Shown: positions 44,146 through 56,940, counted from the first letter of the stretch. The stretch is DNA of 64,000 nt from Peptococcaceae bacterium BRH_c4b (GCA_000961595.1 LADO01000037.1:1-64000), one strand, 5' to 3'. The notes: generated by a model from the sequence alone, not told the origin. Numbers and translations: made by a program.

Positions 44146-45795
44146 GTGAATACTCTTAACGAGCCACCAATCCGTGTTATGGCACTGCACGCGCTGGCTT
44201 ATTGCGAGCGGTTGTTCTATCTGGAAGAAGTTGAAGAAATACGCTTGGCTGATGCTTCAGTATATGCCGGGCGAAGCTTGCATTTGGAGTTAAAACAAGC
44301 TGAAGATGAATTTGCTGAATGGACAACCTTTGAGCTTTCTAGTGAAGCATTGGGCTTGACAGGAAAAGTTGATAGCCTGCGCCGCCGTGATGGTAGCTTT
44401 ATACCTTATGAGCATAAAAGAGGCAAATCCCGGCGTGAGGGAAAAAAAACGGCTGCCTGGCCAGCGGATACTTTGCAGGTATGTGCCTACGGAATGCTCA
44501 TTGAGGAAGAAACAGGCCAGTGCATTAAAGAGGGCCGTATACGATACCATGCCGATAATATTACGATACGTGTACCTTTAGATGAAACTGCCAGAAAAGG
44601 TGTTATCGACGCTGTGGCACACGCACGCCAGTTGCGTAATTCCACTAACCGGCCACCTATAACTGTAAATGATCGCCTGTGTATGCACTGTTCATTGGCT
44701 CCGGTCTGCCTTCCTGAAGAAGAGCGTTTAGCCGGTAACCCTGGTTGGGAGCCCATCAGATTATTTCCGGCTGACCGGGAAGCAAAAACTATTCATGTAG
44801 TTGAACAAAGAGCCCGTATATCTAAATCAGGCGATACTTTGCAAATAAGTGTGGGAGATTCTGAGTTGAAAACATTTCCTGTCCGTGAGGTAGGTGCACT
44901 GGTGTTACATGGCTACCCCCAAATAACTACCCAAGCCTTGCATATGTGTGCCCGCAATGAAATTTTGATTCACTGGATTTCCTGGGGGGAATATTATGTA
45001 GCCGGATTAACACCTGGCAGTGGAGTAGTGCAGAGAAGATTGAGACAATATCAAGCCCTTTCTGAGCCAGGAATTTGTTTGCGTTTAGGGCGGAAACTTA
45101 CAATGGCTAAAGTAGAGACTGCTCTGCGATATTTATTGCGGGCTACACGTGGCCGGGATCGGCAGGTAGCAAGTATTGATGAATCAATTAAAACAATGCG
45201 TTCCTCTTTAAAGCTCATATCTAGGGCGGAGGGAATAGATACCCTGCGCGGGCATGAAGGATTGGCAGGTAGGGCCTATTTTCATGCGCTGTCTTCTCTA
45301 ATTAAAGACGAGACACCTGAAACATTAAAGTTTTCAGGTCGCAACCGCCATCCGCCAAGGGACCGTTTTAATGCTTTGTTGAGTTATGGATATGCTTTAT
45401 TATATCAGGCAGTCATGCAGGCAATAATGTCGGTTGGATTGGAACCGGCACTGGGTTTTTTCCATACACCCAGATCTTCGGCGTACCCGCTGGTGATGGA
45501 TGTTATGGAATTGTTTCGGGTAACATTATGGGATATGGTTTTAATTGGTTCAATTAACCGATTGCAATGGCATCCGGATGATGATTTCGATGTGACCCGG
45601 GGACGTGTCTGGTTGTCATCTGCGGGGCGCAAGAAGGCTATTACACTTTTTGAAAAACGGCTGGAAGAGACATGGAAACATCCGGTGGTGGGATATTCAC
45701 TTTCCTATGCACGAATGATTGAATTGGAGGTCCGGTTGCTGGAAAAAGAATGGACGGGACAAGCAGGATTATTTGCTAAAATGAGGATAAGATAG
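44146..45795 (+). CDS. cas4-cas1: Cas4-Cas1 fusion adaptation protein
   Basis: 549 residues, GTG start. Residues 1-205 are Cas4: HALAYCERLFYLEEV with the first cluster Cys, the RecB-like GKVDSLRRRDGSFIPYEHKR (the acidic and Lys residues of the nuclease), and CMHCSLAPVC with the last cluster cysteines. From about 215 on is Cas1, with VGALVLHGYPQITTQALH, the acidic site in NALLSYGYALL and in PSRSSAYPLVMDVMELF-like LVMDVMELFR. The fusion should trim and integrate spacers with a defined PAM. All active-site regions look intact. Confidence 0.9.
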   Translation: MNTLNEPPIRVMALHALAYCERLFYLEEVEEIRLADASVYAGRSLHLELKQAEDEFAEWTTFELSSEALGLTGKVDSLRRRDGSFIPYEHKRGKSRREGKKTAAWPADTLQVCAYGMLIEEETGQCIKEGRIRYHADNITIRVPLDETARKGVIDAVAHARQLRNSTNRPPITVNDRLCMHCSLAPVCLPEEERLAGNPGWEPIRLFPADREAKTIHVVEQRARISKSGDTLQISVGDSELKTFPVREVGALVLHGYPQITTQALHMCARNEILIHWISWGEYYVAGLTPGSGVVQRRLRQYQALSEPGICLRLGRKLTMAKVETALRYLLRATRGRDRQVASIDESIKTMRSSLKLISRAEGIDTLRGHEGLAGRAYFHALSSLIKDETPETLKFSGRNRHPPRDRFNALLSYGYALLYQAVMQAIMSVGLEPALGFFHTPRSSAYPLVMDVMELFRVTLWDMVLIGSINRLQWHPDDDFDVTRGRVWLSSAGRKKAITLFEKRLEETWKHPVVGYSLSYARMIELEVRLLEKEWTGQAGLFAKMRIR

Positions 45796-45797
45796 CT

Positions 45798-46088
45798 ATG
45801 GGACAAAATAAATTGTGGTATCTTGTTGCTTATGACATTAGGGATCCTGTACGATTAAAGCGTGTTGCAAAACATCTTAAGGGTTACGGTGAAAGGATAC
45901 AATTTAGCATTTTTCGCTGTCGTCTTAGTAGTCGTGAGGTTGAGCGCCTGCGCTGGGAGTTATTGAGATTAATGTCAGATGAAGATGATTTGCTTATAAT
46001 CGGATTGTGTGCTTCCTGTATTAGTCGGCTACATAAAAAAACAGGTAATGATTGGCCAGAGGTACCTTCTGGCTATGAAATCATTTAG
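45798..46088 (+). CDS. cas2: Cas2
   Basis: 96 residues. LVAYDIRDPVRLKRVAKHL is the usual first strand with the conserved Asp, then YGERIQFSIFRCRLSSREVE. It forms the adaptation complex with Cas1. It starts two bases after the cas4-cas1 stop and the array leader follows. Confidence 0.95.
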   Translation: MGQNKLWYLVAYDIRDPVRLKRVAKHLKGYGERIQFSIFRCRLSSREVERLRWELLRLMSDEDDLLIIGLCASCISRLHKKTGNDWPEVPSGYEII

Positions 46089-46353
46089 AGGTGTTTTCAA
46101 GCATCTGTGAATGTCATTGAATTTTCTTTATAATAAACGCTGCATTGCCTGAATTATATGGAACAATTGATGTATTTAGATTTTTTGGATGCTTGAAGAA
46201 CTTATAATGCCCAATTTATCCATGTTTTTAGATTATTTATTGTGTTTTGTTAGGGTTTATTTTTACTTAGCAGAACATCATACACTTTCATGGATAATAC
46301 CTTGAAAAGGAATAGGCAAAAGCCTTATAGAATAGGACCTCAGGACGTATGCG
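46089..46353 (+). promoter_or_regulatory. CRISPR leader
   Basis: 265 AT-rich bases between cas2 and the first repeat, without a gene. It is the leader because repeats at the opposite end are degenerate. Several T/A-rich tracts may hold the array promoter. Confidence 0.7.
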
Positions 46354-48302
<1,949 letters not shown>

Positions 48303-48648
48303 TTGTTGTAATGCACGACTTGCGTCGTGAAGATGTGTTGATCCCCGGGGGGCCAAACCACAGGGTTAACACCTCTTTATTTTTTTGTCATATTTCTTCC
48401 TAAAAAAGAAAAAACCCTTGCACGGGTCATGTAATTCTGGCAATTAATGCTGATTTAGATTCAAATAATGTTGGCCGCAACAGTATACAACGTGCACCGG
48501 GCCGTAGTGCCCGGTGAGGATTGAAGTTATTAAATTATAGGTATTGGAGGAGTAACTATTATCTAATTTAGCCCCCTTCTTGGCCGTGCATCTATTGTAA
48601 ATATTTGGTTTTTGGCGGTTAAAATTGATCTGAAGAGGAAATAAAGAA
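48303..48648. other. region after the array
   Basis: No gene. Holds one degenerate repeat of a second CRISPR family (48491-48527) and an A-rich hairpin region near 48400-48430. Confidence 0.5.
48491..48527 (+). repeat. degenerate copy of a second CRISPR repeat family
   Basis: Contains GCACCGGGCCGTAGTGCCCG then GTGAGGATTGAA, matching 49029-49065 at about 30 of 37 positions. The GGATTGAA ending is typical of type I/III repeats and unrelated to the 36-base repeat of the main array. Confidence 0.7.
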
Positions 48649-48960
48649 GTGAATCTTTTTTTGTGGTTACTATTTGGCCATTTAATTGGTGACTTTTTTC
48701 TCCAGGTATATAAGTTGTGGAGACTAAAAAGAAAAAACATTTACTTTTTGTTAATCCATGTTTTTCTTTACAGTCTTAGTGTAACAATAGTATTATATTT
48801 TACCGGATTGTTTGCCTGGTGGAAACCAGTTATTCTGGCAGCCAGCCATTTCACCGTAGATTATTGTAAATGTTATGTGTTTCGTCATAGAACACTACAA
48901 GGGTACATAATTGATCAGGCAATTCATATTGCTGTGATTGTTTTGTTGCTTATTTGGTAG
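48649..48960 (+). CDS. DUF3307 family membrane protein
   Basis: 103 residues, GTG start with GAGGAAAT upstream. Four hydrophobic helices; FLWLLFGHLIGDFFLQVYKL and AASHFTVDYCKCY fit DUF3307 proteins, small integral membrane proteins of unknown role. The stop codon lies inside a degenerate CRISPR-type repeat (48957-48993) and another such repeat lies upstream, so the gene is bracketed by relics of a second array. Confidence 0.75.
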   Translation: MNLFLWLLFGHLIGDFFLQVYKLWRLKRKNIYFLLIHVFLYSLSVTIVLYFTGLFAWWKPVILAASHFTVDYCKCYVFRHRTLQGYIIDQAIHIAVIVLLLIW

Positions 48961-49065
48961 CACCTGAATGTGACGCCCGGCGGGGATGGAGACGAGTGGG
49001 ATGCAATAAAGTCGGACGGATAGCATGAGTAGCACCGGGTCGTAGCGCCCGGTGAGGATTGAAAC
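48957..49065 (+). CRISPR. minimal relic array of a second CRISPR family
   Basis: Two 37-base repeats, a degenerate one at 48957-48993 (about 27 of 37 positions conserved) and an apparently intact one at 49029-49065 (GTAGCACCGGGTCGTAGCGC, ending GGATTGAAAC). They are separated by a 35-base spacer-like stretch, the normal size. No cas genes for this repeat type are in the window. Confidence 0.65.
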
Positions 49066-49197
49066 AGCATCGAGGGTAAAAAAGTTTGGCTATGGTACCG
49101 TAGTAACAAACCTATATCTGCTCAGCAAAAATATTAGCAGGATATCAACAATTAATGGAGAATAATGGTTTATCTGTTACGTTTTGTTGTGTGGTGA

Positions 49198-50868
49198 ATG
49201 TCGTTGTTTCTGCAATATATCGATTTCTGCCTTTTTGTAATTTTGTTAGTCCTCTTTTTTTATGTGCTGGCGGTAAACAGGATAACTCTTCTGCACAAGG
49301 TGTATCTGGGCTTTCATTTCCTTATGATGTTGTGGCCAGCCAGCCAGTTTTTCATCAATATAGTCCCTGACCCCAAATATCAGTGGCTTTTCTTAAATAT
49401 TGCCTTCGTCGGTATGTGCTTTCTGGGGTATGGCTGGGTTGTTTCTGCTTTTGTTATGACTAAAAAAGTAGATGGCCTGCAAAAATCAATCATTTTCCTC
49501 CTGTCTCTGCCGGCCGTGGCCAGCTCCATTCTGGTAACCACCAATCCGTGGCATTTTCTTTTTACAAGTCCTTACGATGCTGATTCTGATTGGGCGGTGC
49601 GTAGCTACGGGCCTTTCTTTTGGCTCTTTGTTTTTTCCGGCATCTTATACCTGGCTGTGGCCACCACGATTATGTTGAGAACTATGAAAGCATCTTCCGG
49701 GACGATTGTAAAAAAGCAGTTGTCCCTGTGCATTTTGGGGGTATTGCTTCTGCTGGGGTTTTCCCTGACGGATATTATGTTGAATGTTGTTTTGTTTCCA
49801 AAATTCGGCGTAGTTCCCGGGCTGACCTCTGCCGGCATTATTGTTTCGGTGGTATGTTTTGTGATAGCTATACAAAAACATGATTTATTCAGTATAGTGA
49901 CCATCGCCCGGCAGGAAGTAATAGACAGCATGTCTACGGGCATGATTGTTCTTGACCGGGACGACATAGTCCTGGGCTTTAACGCCAGCGCCAAAAATTT
50001 TGTTGGTATCCGTCCGGGACAGCTCTTAAACATCGGCAGGCTTCTTTTTTCTTCGTCGGCCACGGGTGCAAACTCCGTTTTCCTTGAGGAATATAACAGG
50101 GATAAATCCAAAAGTTTGCAGACGGAAATAACACTTATGGGTGACGATATCTGGCACGTTTCCATAAACGTTTCTCCGTTGCTGGACCGGAAGAAGAATT
50201 TACTGGGCAGGGTTATTGCCCTGAATGATGTAACAGAGCTACGCTGTCTGGTGGACAAAATTAACGAAAAAAACCTGGCGCTGCAGTTGCAGAATGAAGA
50301 ATTGCTGCGGGTTCAGGGGGAGCTTTTCGAAGCGAACAAAAAGCTGGAACAGCTGTCGGAAACCGACGAACTGACCGGATGTTACAACAGGCGCTATCTA
50401 TTGCGTCAATTGGAATATGATATTGCTATGAGCCAGCGTTATAATATGCCTTTTTCCCTGCTCCTTTTTGACATGGATAATTTTAAACTGATTAACGATA
50501 CATACGGGCATCTGGTAGGGGACGATGTTTTACGTGTCGTGGTGAAAATTGTGGGCAGGAATCTGCGCCGGACAGATATTCTGGCCAGGTTCGGAGGGGA
50601 AGAATTTATCGTTTATATGCCACACACGGACAGGGAAGGCGCTGAAATACTGGCTGAGAAAATAAGGTCTGCTGTTCAGTATGGAGCGCTTATTGTCTGC
50701 GGTTTGAATTTGTGTGCAACTGTCAGTATCGGCCTGGTCAGCGTTGATGCCGGCACGGAGGCTGATGAAGACCCGAAAAGCTTGCTAAATGCGCTGCTGG
50801 CCAGGGCGGACAGTGCCCTATACCAGGCCAAAGCCAAGGGGCGCAATTGTGTGGCGGTTGCGGATTAA
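49198..50868 (+). CDS. membrane-bound PAS-GGDEF diguanylate cyclase
   Basis: 556 residues. About seven N-terminal membrane helices (residues 1-230) of the sensor type found in Firmicutes kinases, then a PAS domain (about 240-360), a short coiled coil (LQLQNEELLRVQGELFEANK), and a GGDEF domain with active-site RFGGEEF and the substrate motifs FDMDNFKLINDTYGH. It should make cyclic di-GMP from GTP. An RxxD inhibitory site is not evident upstream of GGEEF. It stands alone after the CRISPR island. Confidence 0.92.
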   Translation: MSLFLQYIDFCLFVILLVLFFYVLAVNRITLLHKVYLGFHFLMMLWPASQFFINIVPDPKYQWLFLNIAFVGMCFLGYGWVVSAFVMTKKVDGLQKSIIFLLSLPAVASSILVTTNPWHFLFTSPYDADSDWAVRSYGPFFWLFVFSGILYLAVATTIMLRTMKASSGTIVKKQLSLCILGVLLLLGFSLTDIMLNVVLFPKFGVVPGLTSAGIIVSVVCFVIAIQKHDLFSIVTIARQEVIDSMSTGMIVLDRDDIVLGFNASAKNFVGIRPGQLLNIGRLLFSSSATGANSVFLEEYNRDKSKSLQTEITLMGDDIWHVSINVSPLLDRKKNLLGRVIALNDVTELRCLVDKINEKNLALQLQNEELLRVQGELFEANKKLEQLSETDELTGCYNRRYLLRQLEYDIAMSQRYNMPFSLLLFDMDNFKLINDTYGHLVGDDVLRVVVKIVGRNLRRTDILARFGGEEFIVYMPHTDREGAEILAEKIRSAVQYGALIVCGLNLCATVSIGLVSVDAGTEADEDPKSLLNALLARADSALYQAKAKGRNCVAVAD

Positions 50869-50875
50869 ACATTAG

Positions 50876-50993
50876 TTGGGGACATTCCTCTGACCCTAAA
50901 GCCAGGCATAAATTGGGGACATTCCTCCGACCCCAAAGCCAGACCCAAAATAGAGGTGTGTCCCCATACCGCTGAAGAGGTGTGTCCCCTGAC
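50876..50993. repeat. cluster of GGGGACATTCCTC / AGGTGTGTCCCC dispersed repeats
   Basis: TTGGGGACATTCCTC twice and AGAGGTGTGTCCCC twice, the same family as at 8806-8857 and 28628-28758. It follows the cyclase stop by seven bases. Confidence 0.85.
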
Positions 50994-50999
50994 CTCTAT

Positions 51000-51044
51000 A
51001 AAAAAATCACCGGTCACCGGGAAAACCCGGGCGGCCGGTGATTT
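51000..51044 (-). terminator. terminator of the dnaK-clpB operon
   Basis: AAATCACCGG/CCGGTGATTT outer stem with an inner CCCGGG-rich stem; followed by a T run on the minus strand. Confidence 0.85.
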
Positions 51045-51073
51045 CTATATGGGGATGAGGAGGTTGCTGCTGT

Positions 51074-53677
51074 TTATTTTTGCCTGGCTACATTGAATTC
51101 AAGCCCGCCGCTTCCAGCGGAGAGCTGCACGGTTTCCCCGGTGGATATTTCCCCTTTAACCATCATCCGGCTGAGGGGGGTTTCAATTTCCTGCTGGATC
51201 AGCCGTTTTAGCGGGCGGGCGCCGTAGGCCGGTTCGTAGCCCTTGCCGGCCAGATGATTCAGGGCGCTTTCCTCCCAGGCCAGGGTTACGCCAGTGCCGG
51301 CATATATGCGCTTGCCCAGCCTTTCCAGCAGCAGTCCGGCGATTTGCCGCACATGCGCCCGGCTGAGGGCATGGAATACCACTATTTCGTCCACCCGGTT
51401 GAGAAATTCCGGGCGGAAGTGGCTGCGCAGTATGCCCAGTACGCTGTCTTTCATCTCCTGAAAGTCGCCGCTCCGCTCCTGCTGGACCAGTATTTCGTGG
51501 CTGCCTATGTTCGAGGTCATGATCACCACAGTGTTGCGGAAATTTACCGTGCGGCCCTGGCCGTCGGTCAGCCGGCCGTCGTCCAGCAGTTGCAGCAGTA
51601 CGTTAAATACGTCGTGGTGGGCCTTTTCTATTTCGTCCAGCAGTATCACCGAGTAGGGTTTGCGCCGCACAGACTCGGTAAGCTGGCCGCCTTCCTCGTA
51701 GCCCACGTAGCCCGGAGGCGCTCCGATGAGTCTGGCCACGGTGTGTTTTTCCATGTATTCGGACATGTCCAGCCGGGTAATGCTGCGCTCGTCGTCGAAC
51801 AGCGCCTGGGCCAGCGCCCGGGCCAGTTCGGTTTTACCCACCCCGGTGGGTCCCAGGAAGATAAAGCTGCCTATGGGGCGGTTGGGATCTTTGATGCCCG
51901 CCCGGGCCCGCAGCACTGCATCGGCCACGGCCCGCACAGCCTCATCCTGGCCGATGACTCTTTTGTGCAGTTCATCGTCCAGGTGAATTAATTTTTCCTT
52001 TTCACCCTCCATCAGCTTGCTCACCGGTACGCCGGTCCAGCGGCTGACTACTTTGGCGATGTCCTCTTCTTCCACTTCTTCTTTCAGCAGCATGCTGTGC
52101 TTCTGCTTGTCGGCCAGTGTTTCTTCCTCCGCCTTCAGGCGGCGCTCCAGCTCGTTTAGCCGGCCGTATTTCAGTTCGGCCAGGCGGTTGAGATCGTAGT
52201 CCCGCTCGGCCCGCTCGATTTCCTGGCGGGTTTCTTCAATTTCCTTTTTCAGTTGCCGCACCCGGGAGATGGCCTGCTTTTCCACCTGCCACTGGGCTTT
52301 CATGGCATTGCTTTCCCCGCGCAGGTCCGCGAGCTGCCGCTTTATTTTCTCCAGGCGTTCCTGGGAGGAGCGGTCCTTTTCCTTGTTCAGGGCCGCCTCC
52401 TCAATCTCCAGTTGCATTCTACGCCGGGTGATTTCGTCCAAATCCGTGGGCATGCTGTCTATTTCCGTACGCAGCCGGGCTGCCGCCTCGTCCATGAGGT
52501 CAATGGCTTTGTCCGGCAGGAAGCGGTCGGAAATGTAGCGGTCGGAGAGGGTAGCCGCAGCCACCAGCGCACCGTCCTGGATGCGCACCCCGTGGTGCAC
52601 CTCGTACCTTTCCTTTAGCCCCCGCAGGATGGAGATGGTGTCCTCCACCGAGGGAGGGTTGACCATCACCGGCTGGAAGCGTCTTTCCAGGGCGGCGTCT
52701 TTTTCCACGTGTTTGCGGTATTCGTCCAGGGTGGTGGCCCCGATGGTTCGCAGTTCGCCCCGGGCCAGCATGGGCTTGAGCAGGTTGCCCGCGTCCATGG
52801 CGCCTTCGGCGGCGCCGGCCCCCACCACCGTGTGCAGTTCATCTATAAACAGCATAATCCTGCCCTGGGACTGCTGTACCTCTTTGAGGACAGCTTTTAA
52901 ACGCTCCTCAAATTCCCCACGGTATTTGGCCCCGGCCACCAAGGAGCCCATGTCCAGGGCGATCAGTTTTTTCTCTTTCAATCCCTCCGGCACGTCCTTG
53001 GCCACGATGCGGCGGGCCAGCCCCTCCACGATAGCTGTTTTGCCCACCCCTGGCTCGCCTATCAGCACAGGGTTGTTTTTGGTGCGTCTGGAAAGTATTA
53101 CCATTACCCGGCGTATTTCGTTATCCCTGCCGATTACGGGATCCAGTTTGCCCTCGGCAGCCAGTTTGGTGAGGTCCCGGCCATAGCGTTCCAGGGACTC
53201 GTAAGTATCCTCCGGGTTTTCCCCTGTTACCCGCTGATTACCCCGCACCGTCCGCAGAGAGTTCAAAAGGGCGTCCCGGGTCAGGCCTGATTGTCGCAGG
53301 GCTTCCCTGGTTTCCGGCTCGCCTTCCTCCAGTAGGGCCAGCAGCAGGTGCTCTACGCTGACGTAGTCGTCCTTCATGTCCCGGGCTTCCTTCTCCGCCC
53401 TGCCCAGTACCCTGGCCAGGGCGGTGCCCAGGTGCAGGGAGCCTTCGTAGCCCGTTACCACGGGAATTTTCTTGAGCAGTTCCTCAGTCTTGGCGCTAAG
53501 TGCGGTGGTGCTTACCCCGGCGTGCTCCAGGAACCGTGGTATTATGCCGCCCTCCTGGGTAAGCAGGGAGGCCAGCAGGTGCTTGCCGCTTACCTCCTGG
53601 TGATGCCTGCCGGCAGCCAGCTGCTGGGCCGAATTTATAGCATCCCTTGATTTTTGGGTACAACGGTTAATATCCAT
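51074..53677 (-). CDS. clpB: ClpB disaggregase
   Basis: 867 residues, normal length. Order: N domain (1-150), first AAA+ with [17 protein letters not shown], coiled-coil middle domain (about 400-530) that marks ClpB, second AAA+ with [16 protein letters not shown], and C-terminal domain. It rescues aggregated proteins together with DnaK. It is the last gene of the operon and is 28 bases from the CbpM-like gene. Confidence 0.96.
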   Translation of the reverse strand: MDINRCTQKSRDAINSAQQLAAGRHHQEVSGKHLLASLLTQEGGIIPRFLEHAGVSTTALSAKTEELLKKIPVVTGYEGSLHLGTALARVLGRAEKEARDMKDDYVSVEHLLLALLEEGEPETREALRQSGLTRDALLNSLRTVRGNQRVTGENPEDTYESLERYGRDLTKLAAEGKLDPVIGRDNEIRRVMVILSRRTKNNPVLIGEPGVGKTAIVEGLARRIVAKDVPEGLKEKKLIALDMGSLVAGAKYRGEFEERLKAVLKEVQQSQGRIMLFIDELHTVVGAGAAEGAMDAGNLLKPMLARGELRTIGATTLDEYRKHVEKDAALERRFQPVMVNPPSVEDTISILRGLKERYEVHHGVRIQDGALVAAATLSDRYISDRFLPDKAIDLMDEAAARLRTEIDSMPTDLDEITRRRMQLEIEEAALNKEKDRSSQERLEKIKRQLADLRGESNAMKAQWQVEKQAISRVRQLKKEIEETRQEIERAERDYDLNRLAELKYGRLNELERRLKAEEETLADKQKHSMLLKEEVEEEDIAKVVSRWTGVPVSKLMEGEKEKLIHLDDELHKRVIGQDEAVRAVADAVLRARAGIKDPNRPIGSFIFLGPTGVGKTELARALAQALFDDERSITRLDMSEYMEKHTVARLIGAPPGYVGYEEGGQLTESVRRKPYSVILLDEIEKAHHDVFNVLLQLLDDGRLTDGQGRTVNFRNTVVIMTSNIGSHEILVQQERSGDFQEMKDSVLGILRSHFRPEFLNRVDEIVVFHALSRAHVRQIAGLLLERLGKRIYAGTGVTLAWEESALNHLAGKGYEPAYGARPLKRLIQQEIETPLSRMMVKGEISTGETVQLSAGSGGLEFNVARQK

Positions 53678-53705
53678 AAATTATCCCCGGCGTGTTACCG
53701 GGTGT

Positions 53706-54002
53706 TCACCTCCTTTTAAGCCTGGCAACTTCTTCCTGAAGTTCTTCCATTTTGTCCAGTAAGTCCATGATGATGGCGGCTCCGGGCAAATTAACGCCCA
53801 GATTGTGGCGTATACGCAGCAGCTTTTGCAGGCGCCGTACTTGACGGGCCGGCACATGGCCGCGGTAAAAATCCACCACTCCCATTTCGGCCAGATACCC
53901 GGCAATGTCCGGATGGATGCCCAGACTGGTTACGTCCACCCAGTTATCTTCATCATCCACGGAGGGGGTGTGGGAATATATCTGGATAAAATATTTTTTC
54001 AT
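53706..54002 (-). CDS. CbpM-like chaperone modulator (MerR-type HTH)
   Basis: 98 residues. A MerR-like helix-turn-helix (VTSLGIHPDIAGYLAEMGVV, then RQVRRLQKLLRI) and a C-terminal coiled coil (IIMDLLDKMEELQEEVARLK). Such proteins bind and restrain CbpA-type J proteins. It begins four bases after dnaJ, which supports this. HspR-like repressor function is an alternative. Confidence 0.78.
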   Translation of the reverse strand: MKKYFIQIYSHTPSVDDEDNWVDVTSLGIHPDIAGYLAEMGVVDFYRGHVPARQVRRLQKLLRIRHNLGVNLPGAAIIMDLLDKMEELQEEVARLKRR

Positions 54003-54006
54003 ATCT

Positions 54007-55014
54007 TTACACCCCTTTCCTCAGTTCGGCCAGTTGCCGGTACAGTTCCTGCTCTTGATCCGAGAGGTTGTCGGGAATGTCTATTTTAATGCGCACGTAC
54101 TGATCCCCCCGGCCTTCTTTCCGGGGCAGCCCTTTCTCCCTGAGTCGCAGCCGCCTGCCGGCCCGGAAGCCGGCGGGCACCTTCATGTTGACCGGGCCGT
54201 CCAGGGTGGGGACAGCAATCTGGTCGCCCAGTACCGCCTGTTCCGGGCGCAGGGTGACCTCTGTTTCCAAATCGTAACCGTCAATTTTGTAAATAGGGTG
54301 AGGTGCCAGGTGTATTTTCATGTACAGGTCGCCCCGGGCGCCCCCGGTCATGCCCTCGCCGCCCTGTCCCTTCAGGCGGATGCGGCTGCCGTCCTGCACC
54401 CCGGGCGGTATTTTTACCGTCAGGGTTCTGGTGGTATTGTTGGTCCCGGTACCGCCGCAGCGGTTGCAGAAGGCGTTGTTGACGATACCGGCCCCGCCGC
54501 AGGCAGGACATATTTCCCGGGAGGACATTTGGATGGTCTTTTCGCCTCCCCGGTAAGCTTCCTCCAGGGTCAATTCCAGCTCGCTTTCCACGTCCTGGCC
54601 CCTCAGCGGCCCCTGACGGGGTGCCCAGCCGGCCCGGCCAGCCCGGCTGAAGGGTGAGCCGCCCGCCCCGCCAAAAAGTGTCTCGAAAAAGTCGCTGAAA
54701 CCGCCCGCTCCGCCGCCCCCTGCATTAGTATAATATTGAAAACCGTCCATGTCCGGCGGGGGAGTAAAGTCCTGGCCGGCCCGCCAGTTGGCGCCCAGGC
54801 GGTCGTATTTGGACCTTTTATCCGCATCGCTTAGCACTTCGTAGGCTTCGTTAATATGTTTGAATTTTTCCTCCGCCGCTTCTTTGTCCTTGCCGCTGTG
54901 CAGGTCCGGGTGCCATTTGCGGGCCAGTTTACGGTAGGCGGTTTTTATTTCCTTGTCCGTGGCCTTGCGGCTTACGCCAAGGGTTTCATAATAGTCCTGA
55001 AAAGTAACAGCCAT
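54007..55014 (-). CDS. dnaJ: J-domain co-chaperone with a half zinc finger
   Basis: 335 residues. J domain 1-70 ([20 protein letters not shown] and the HPD motif in KWHPDLHS), then a Gly/Phe-rich linker, then the C-terminal substrate domains. Canonical DnaJ has four CxxCxGxG motifs and CbpA has none; here there are only two (CPACGGAG and CNRCGGTG), enough for one zinc site. It partners the DnaK encoded directly upstream. Confidence 0.9.
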   Translation of the reverse strand: MAVTFQDYYETLGVSRKATDKEIKTAYRKLARKWHPDLHSGKDKEAAEEKFKHINEAYEVLSDADKRSKYDRLGANWRAGQDFTPPPDMDGFQYYTNAGGGGAGGFSDFFETLFGGAGGSPFSRAGRAGWAPRQGPLRGQDVESELELTLEEAYRGGEKTIQMSSREICPACGGAGIVNNAFCNRCGGTGTNNTTRTLTVKIPPGVQDGSRIRLKGQGGEGMTGGARGDLYMKIHLAPHPIYKIDGYDLETEVTLRPEQAVLGDQIAVPTLDGPVNMKVPAGFRAGRRLRLREKGLPRKEGRGDQYVRIKIDIPDNLSDQEQELYRQLAELRKGV

Positions 55015-55044
55015 ATATTATATCACCTGCCATATCGGAGCATT

Positions 55045-56940
55045 TTATTTTTCTTCGAATTCCGCATCCACTACATCTTCGCCTTTTTTGCTCCCGCCTC
55101 CGCCAGCACAGGTTCCACCGCTGCAACCACCGGCGTCGCCCTGCTGGGATGCCGCCTGGGAGAGGGCGTAGGCCGTCTGCTGCAGGTCGCTTTGCAGGCT
55201 GCGGATACGGTCCGCCGGGGCGTTTTCCTTCAGGGCTGCCTTCAGGTCGCTCAGCAGTTGCTCAATACGGGATTTTTCGTGAACCGGAACCTTATCACCC
55301 AGTTCTTTAAGCTGACGGTCCACCTGGTAAACCAGGGTGTCGGCCTCGTTCCGGGCTTCAGCTTCCTGTTTGCGTTTTTTATCTTCAGCGGCGTTGGCTT
55401 CCGCCTCGCGCACCATGCGGTCTATATCGCCCTTATCCAGGCTGGTGGAGCCGCTGATGGTGATGGTCTGCTCCTTGCCGCTGGCCTTGTCCCGGGCGCT
55501 TACCTTGAGTATGCCGTTGGCGTCGATGTCGAAGGTCACTTCAATTTCAGGCACGCCTCTGGGCGCCGGGGGTATGCCATCCAGTTTAAACTGCCCCAGG
55601 GAGCGGTTGTCCCTGGCCATTTCCCGCTCACCCTGCAGCACGTGGATGTCCACGGCGGGCTGGCTGTCTTCGGCGGTGGAGAATATCTGACTCCGCCGTA
55701 CGGGTATGGTGGTGTTGCGCTCTATTATTTTGGACATTATGCTGCCCATGGTTTCCACACCCAGGGACAGCGGGGTTACGTCCAGCAGCAGTACGTCCTT
55801 TACTTCTCCGGCCAGCACTCCGCCCTGGATGGCGGCCCCTATGGCCACTACCTCGTCGGGGTTGACCCCCTGGTGCGGGTCCTTGCCGCCGGTGAGCTGG
55901 CGGACCAGTTTTTGCACAGCCGGTATCCGGCTGGAGCCTCCCACCAGGATTACCTCATCAATATCCTTCTCGGTCAACTTGGCGTCGGCCAGTGCCGCCA
56001 TCACAGGACCCCGGCAGCGCTCCACCAGGTGATTGGTGATGTCTTCAAATTTTGCCCTGGTCAGCTTGTTCTCCAGATGCTTGGGCCCTGAGGCGTCGGC
56101 GGTAATAAAGGGCAAGCTGATTTGGGTTTCCGTGGTGGTGGAAAGTTCGATCTTGGCCTTCTCAGCCGCTTCGGTCAGCCTTTGCAGGGACTGTTTGTCA
56201 TTGCGCAGGTTGATGACGTAGTCTTTTTTGAATTCTTCTGCCAGCCAGTCTACGATGGCTTTGTCGAAGTTATCGCCGCCCAGGTGGGTATCCCCGTTGG
56301 TGGACTTCACCTCGAATACGCCGTCGCCAACTTCCAGTACGGAAACATCAAAGGTTCCGCCCCCCAGGTCGAACACCAGAATGGTCTGGTTGGCCTTTTT
56401 GTCCAGGCCGTAGGCCAGGGCGGCCGCCGTGGGTTCGTTGATGATGCGCAGCACGTTCAGTCCGGCAATCTTGCCGGCGTCTTTGGTGGCCTGCCGCTGG
56501 GCGTCATTGAAATAGGCGGGCACGGTGACTACCGCGTCAGTTACCTTTTCCCCCAGGTATTTGGAGGCGTCATCCGCCAGCTTGCGCAGCACCATGGCCG
56601 ATATTTCTTCCGGTGAGTAAAGTTTACCCCTTATGTCAAATTTTACCGCATCGTTGGGGCCGCTGACAACCTTATAAGGGACCAGATTGCGTTCTTCTGC
56701 CACTTCAGGGTAGCGGCGGCCAATAAAACGTTTTACCGAATACAGGGTGTTTTCGGGATTAAGCACGGACTGGCGCCGGGCCACCTGGCCCACCAGTCTT
56801 TCCCCGTCTTCCTTGAATGCCACCACCGAGGGGGTGGTGCGATTCCCCTCAGTATTTATTATAACGGCGGGCTTACCGCCCTCCATCACAGCCACCACCG
56901 AGTTGGTGGTGCCAAGGTCGATGCCTACAGTTTTACCCAT
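55045..56940 (-). CDS. dnaK: DnaK Hsp70 chaperone
   Basis: 631 residues. ATPase domain with [17 protein letters not shown] at the start, [19 protein letters not shown] and [11 protein letters not shown]; substrate domain with [13 protein letters not shown]. The C-terminal tail is unusual: between the lid and the final [11 protein letters not shown] it has [13 protein letters not shown], a Gly-rich stretch with two cysteines. AGGAGGGTTT precedes the ATG. No grpE or hrcA is adjacent, so this is probably an additional chaperone operon. Confidence 0.96.
   Translation of the reverse strand: MGKTVGIDLGTTNSVVAVMEGGKPAVIINTEGNRTTPSVVAFKEDGERLVGQVARRQSVLNPENTLYSVKRFIGRRYPEVAEERNLVPYKVVSGPNDAVKFDIRGKLYSPEEISAMVLRKLADDASKYLGEKVTDAVVTVPAYFNDAQRQATKDAGKIAGLNVLRIINEPTAAALAYGLDKKANQTILVFDLGGGTFDVSVLEVGDGVFEVKSTNGDTHLGGDNFDKAIVDWLAEEFKKDYVINLRNDKQSLQRLTEAAEKAKIELSTTTETQISLPFITADASGPKHLENKLTRAKFEDITNHLVERCRGPVMAALADAKLTEKDIDEVILVGGSSRIPAVQKLVRQLTGGKDPHQGVNPDEVVAIGAAIQGGVLAGEVKDVLLLDVTPLSLGVETMGSIMSKIIERNTTIPVRRSQIFSTAEDSQPAVDIHVLQGEREMARDNRSLGQFKLDGIPPAPRGVPEIEVTFDIDANGILKVSARDKASGKEQTITISGSTSLDKGDIDRMVREAEANAAEDKKRKQEAEARNEADTLVYQVDRQLKELGDKVPVHEKSRIEQLLSDLKAALKENAPADRIRSLQSDLQQTAYALSQAASQQGDAGGCSGGTCAGGGGSKKGEDVVDAEFEEK

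Noticed and set aside
52581-53186. 201-codon plus-strand frame opposite clpB
   Set aside because: Serine/arginine-rich shadow of the clpB frame, low complexity, no start signals.
54856-56091. Long plus-strand frame of 411 codons opposite dnaK
   Set aside because: It is the mirror of codon bias in a GC-rich conserved gene; no ribosome site and no protein-like conservation.
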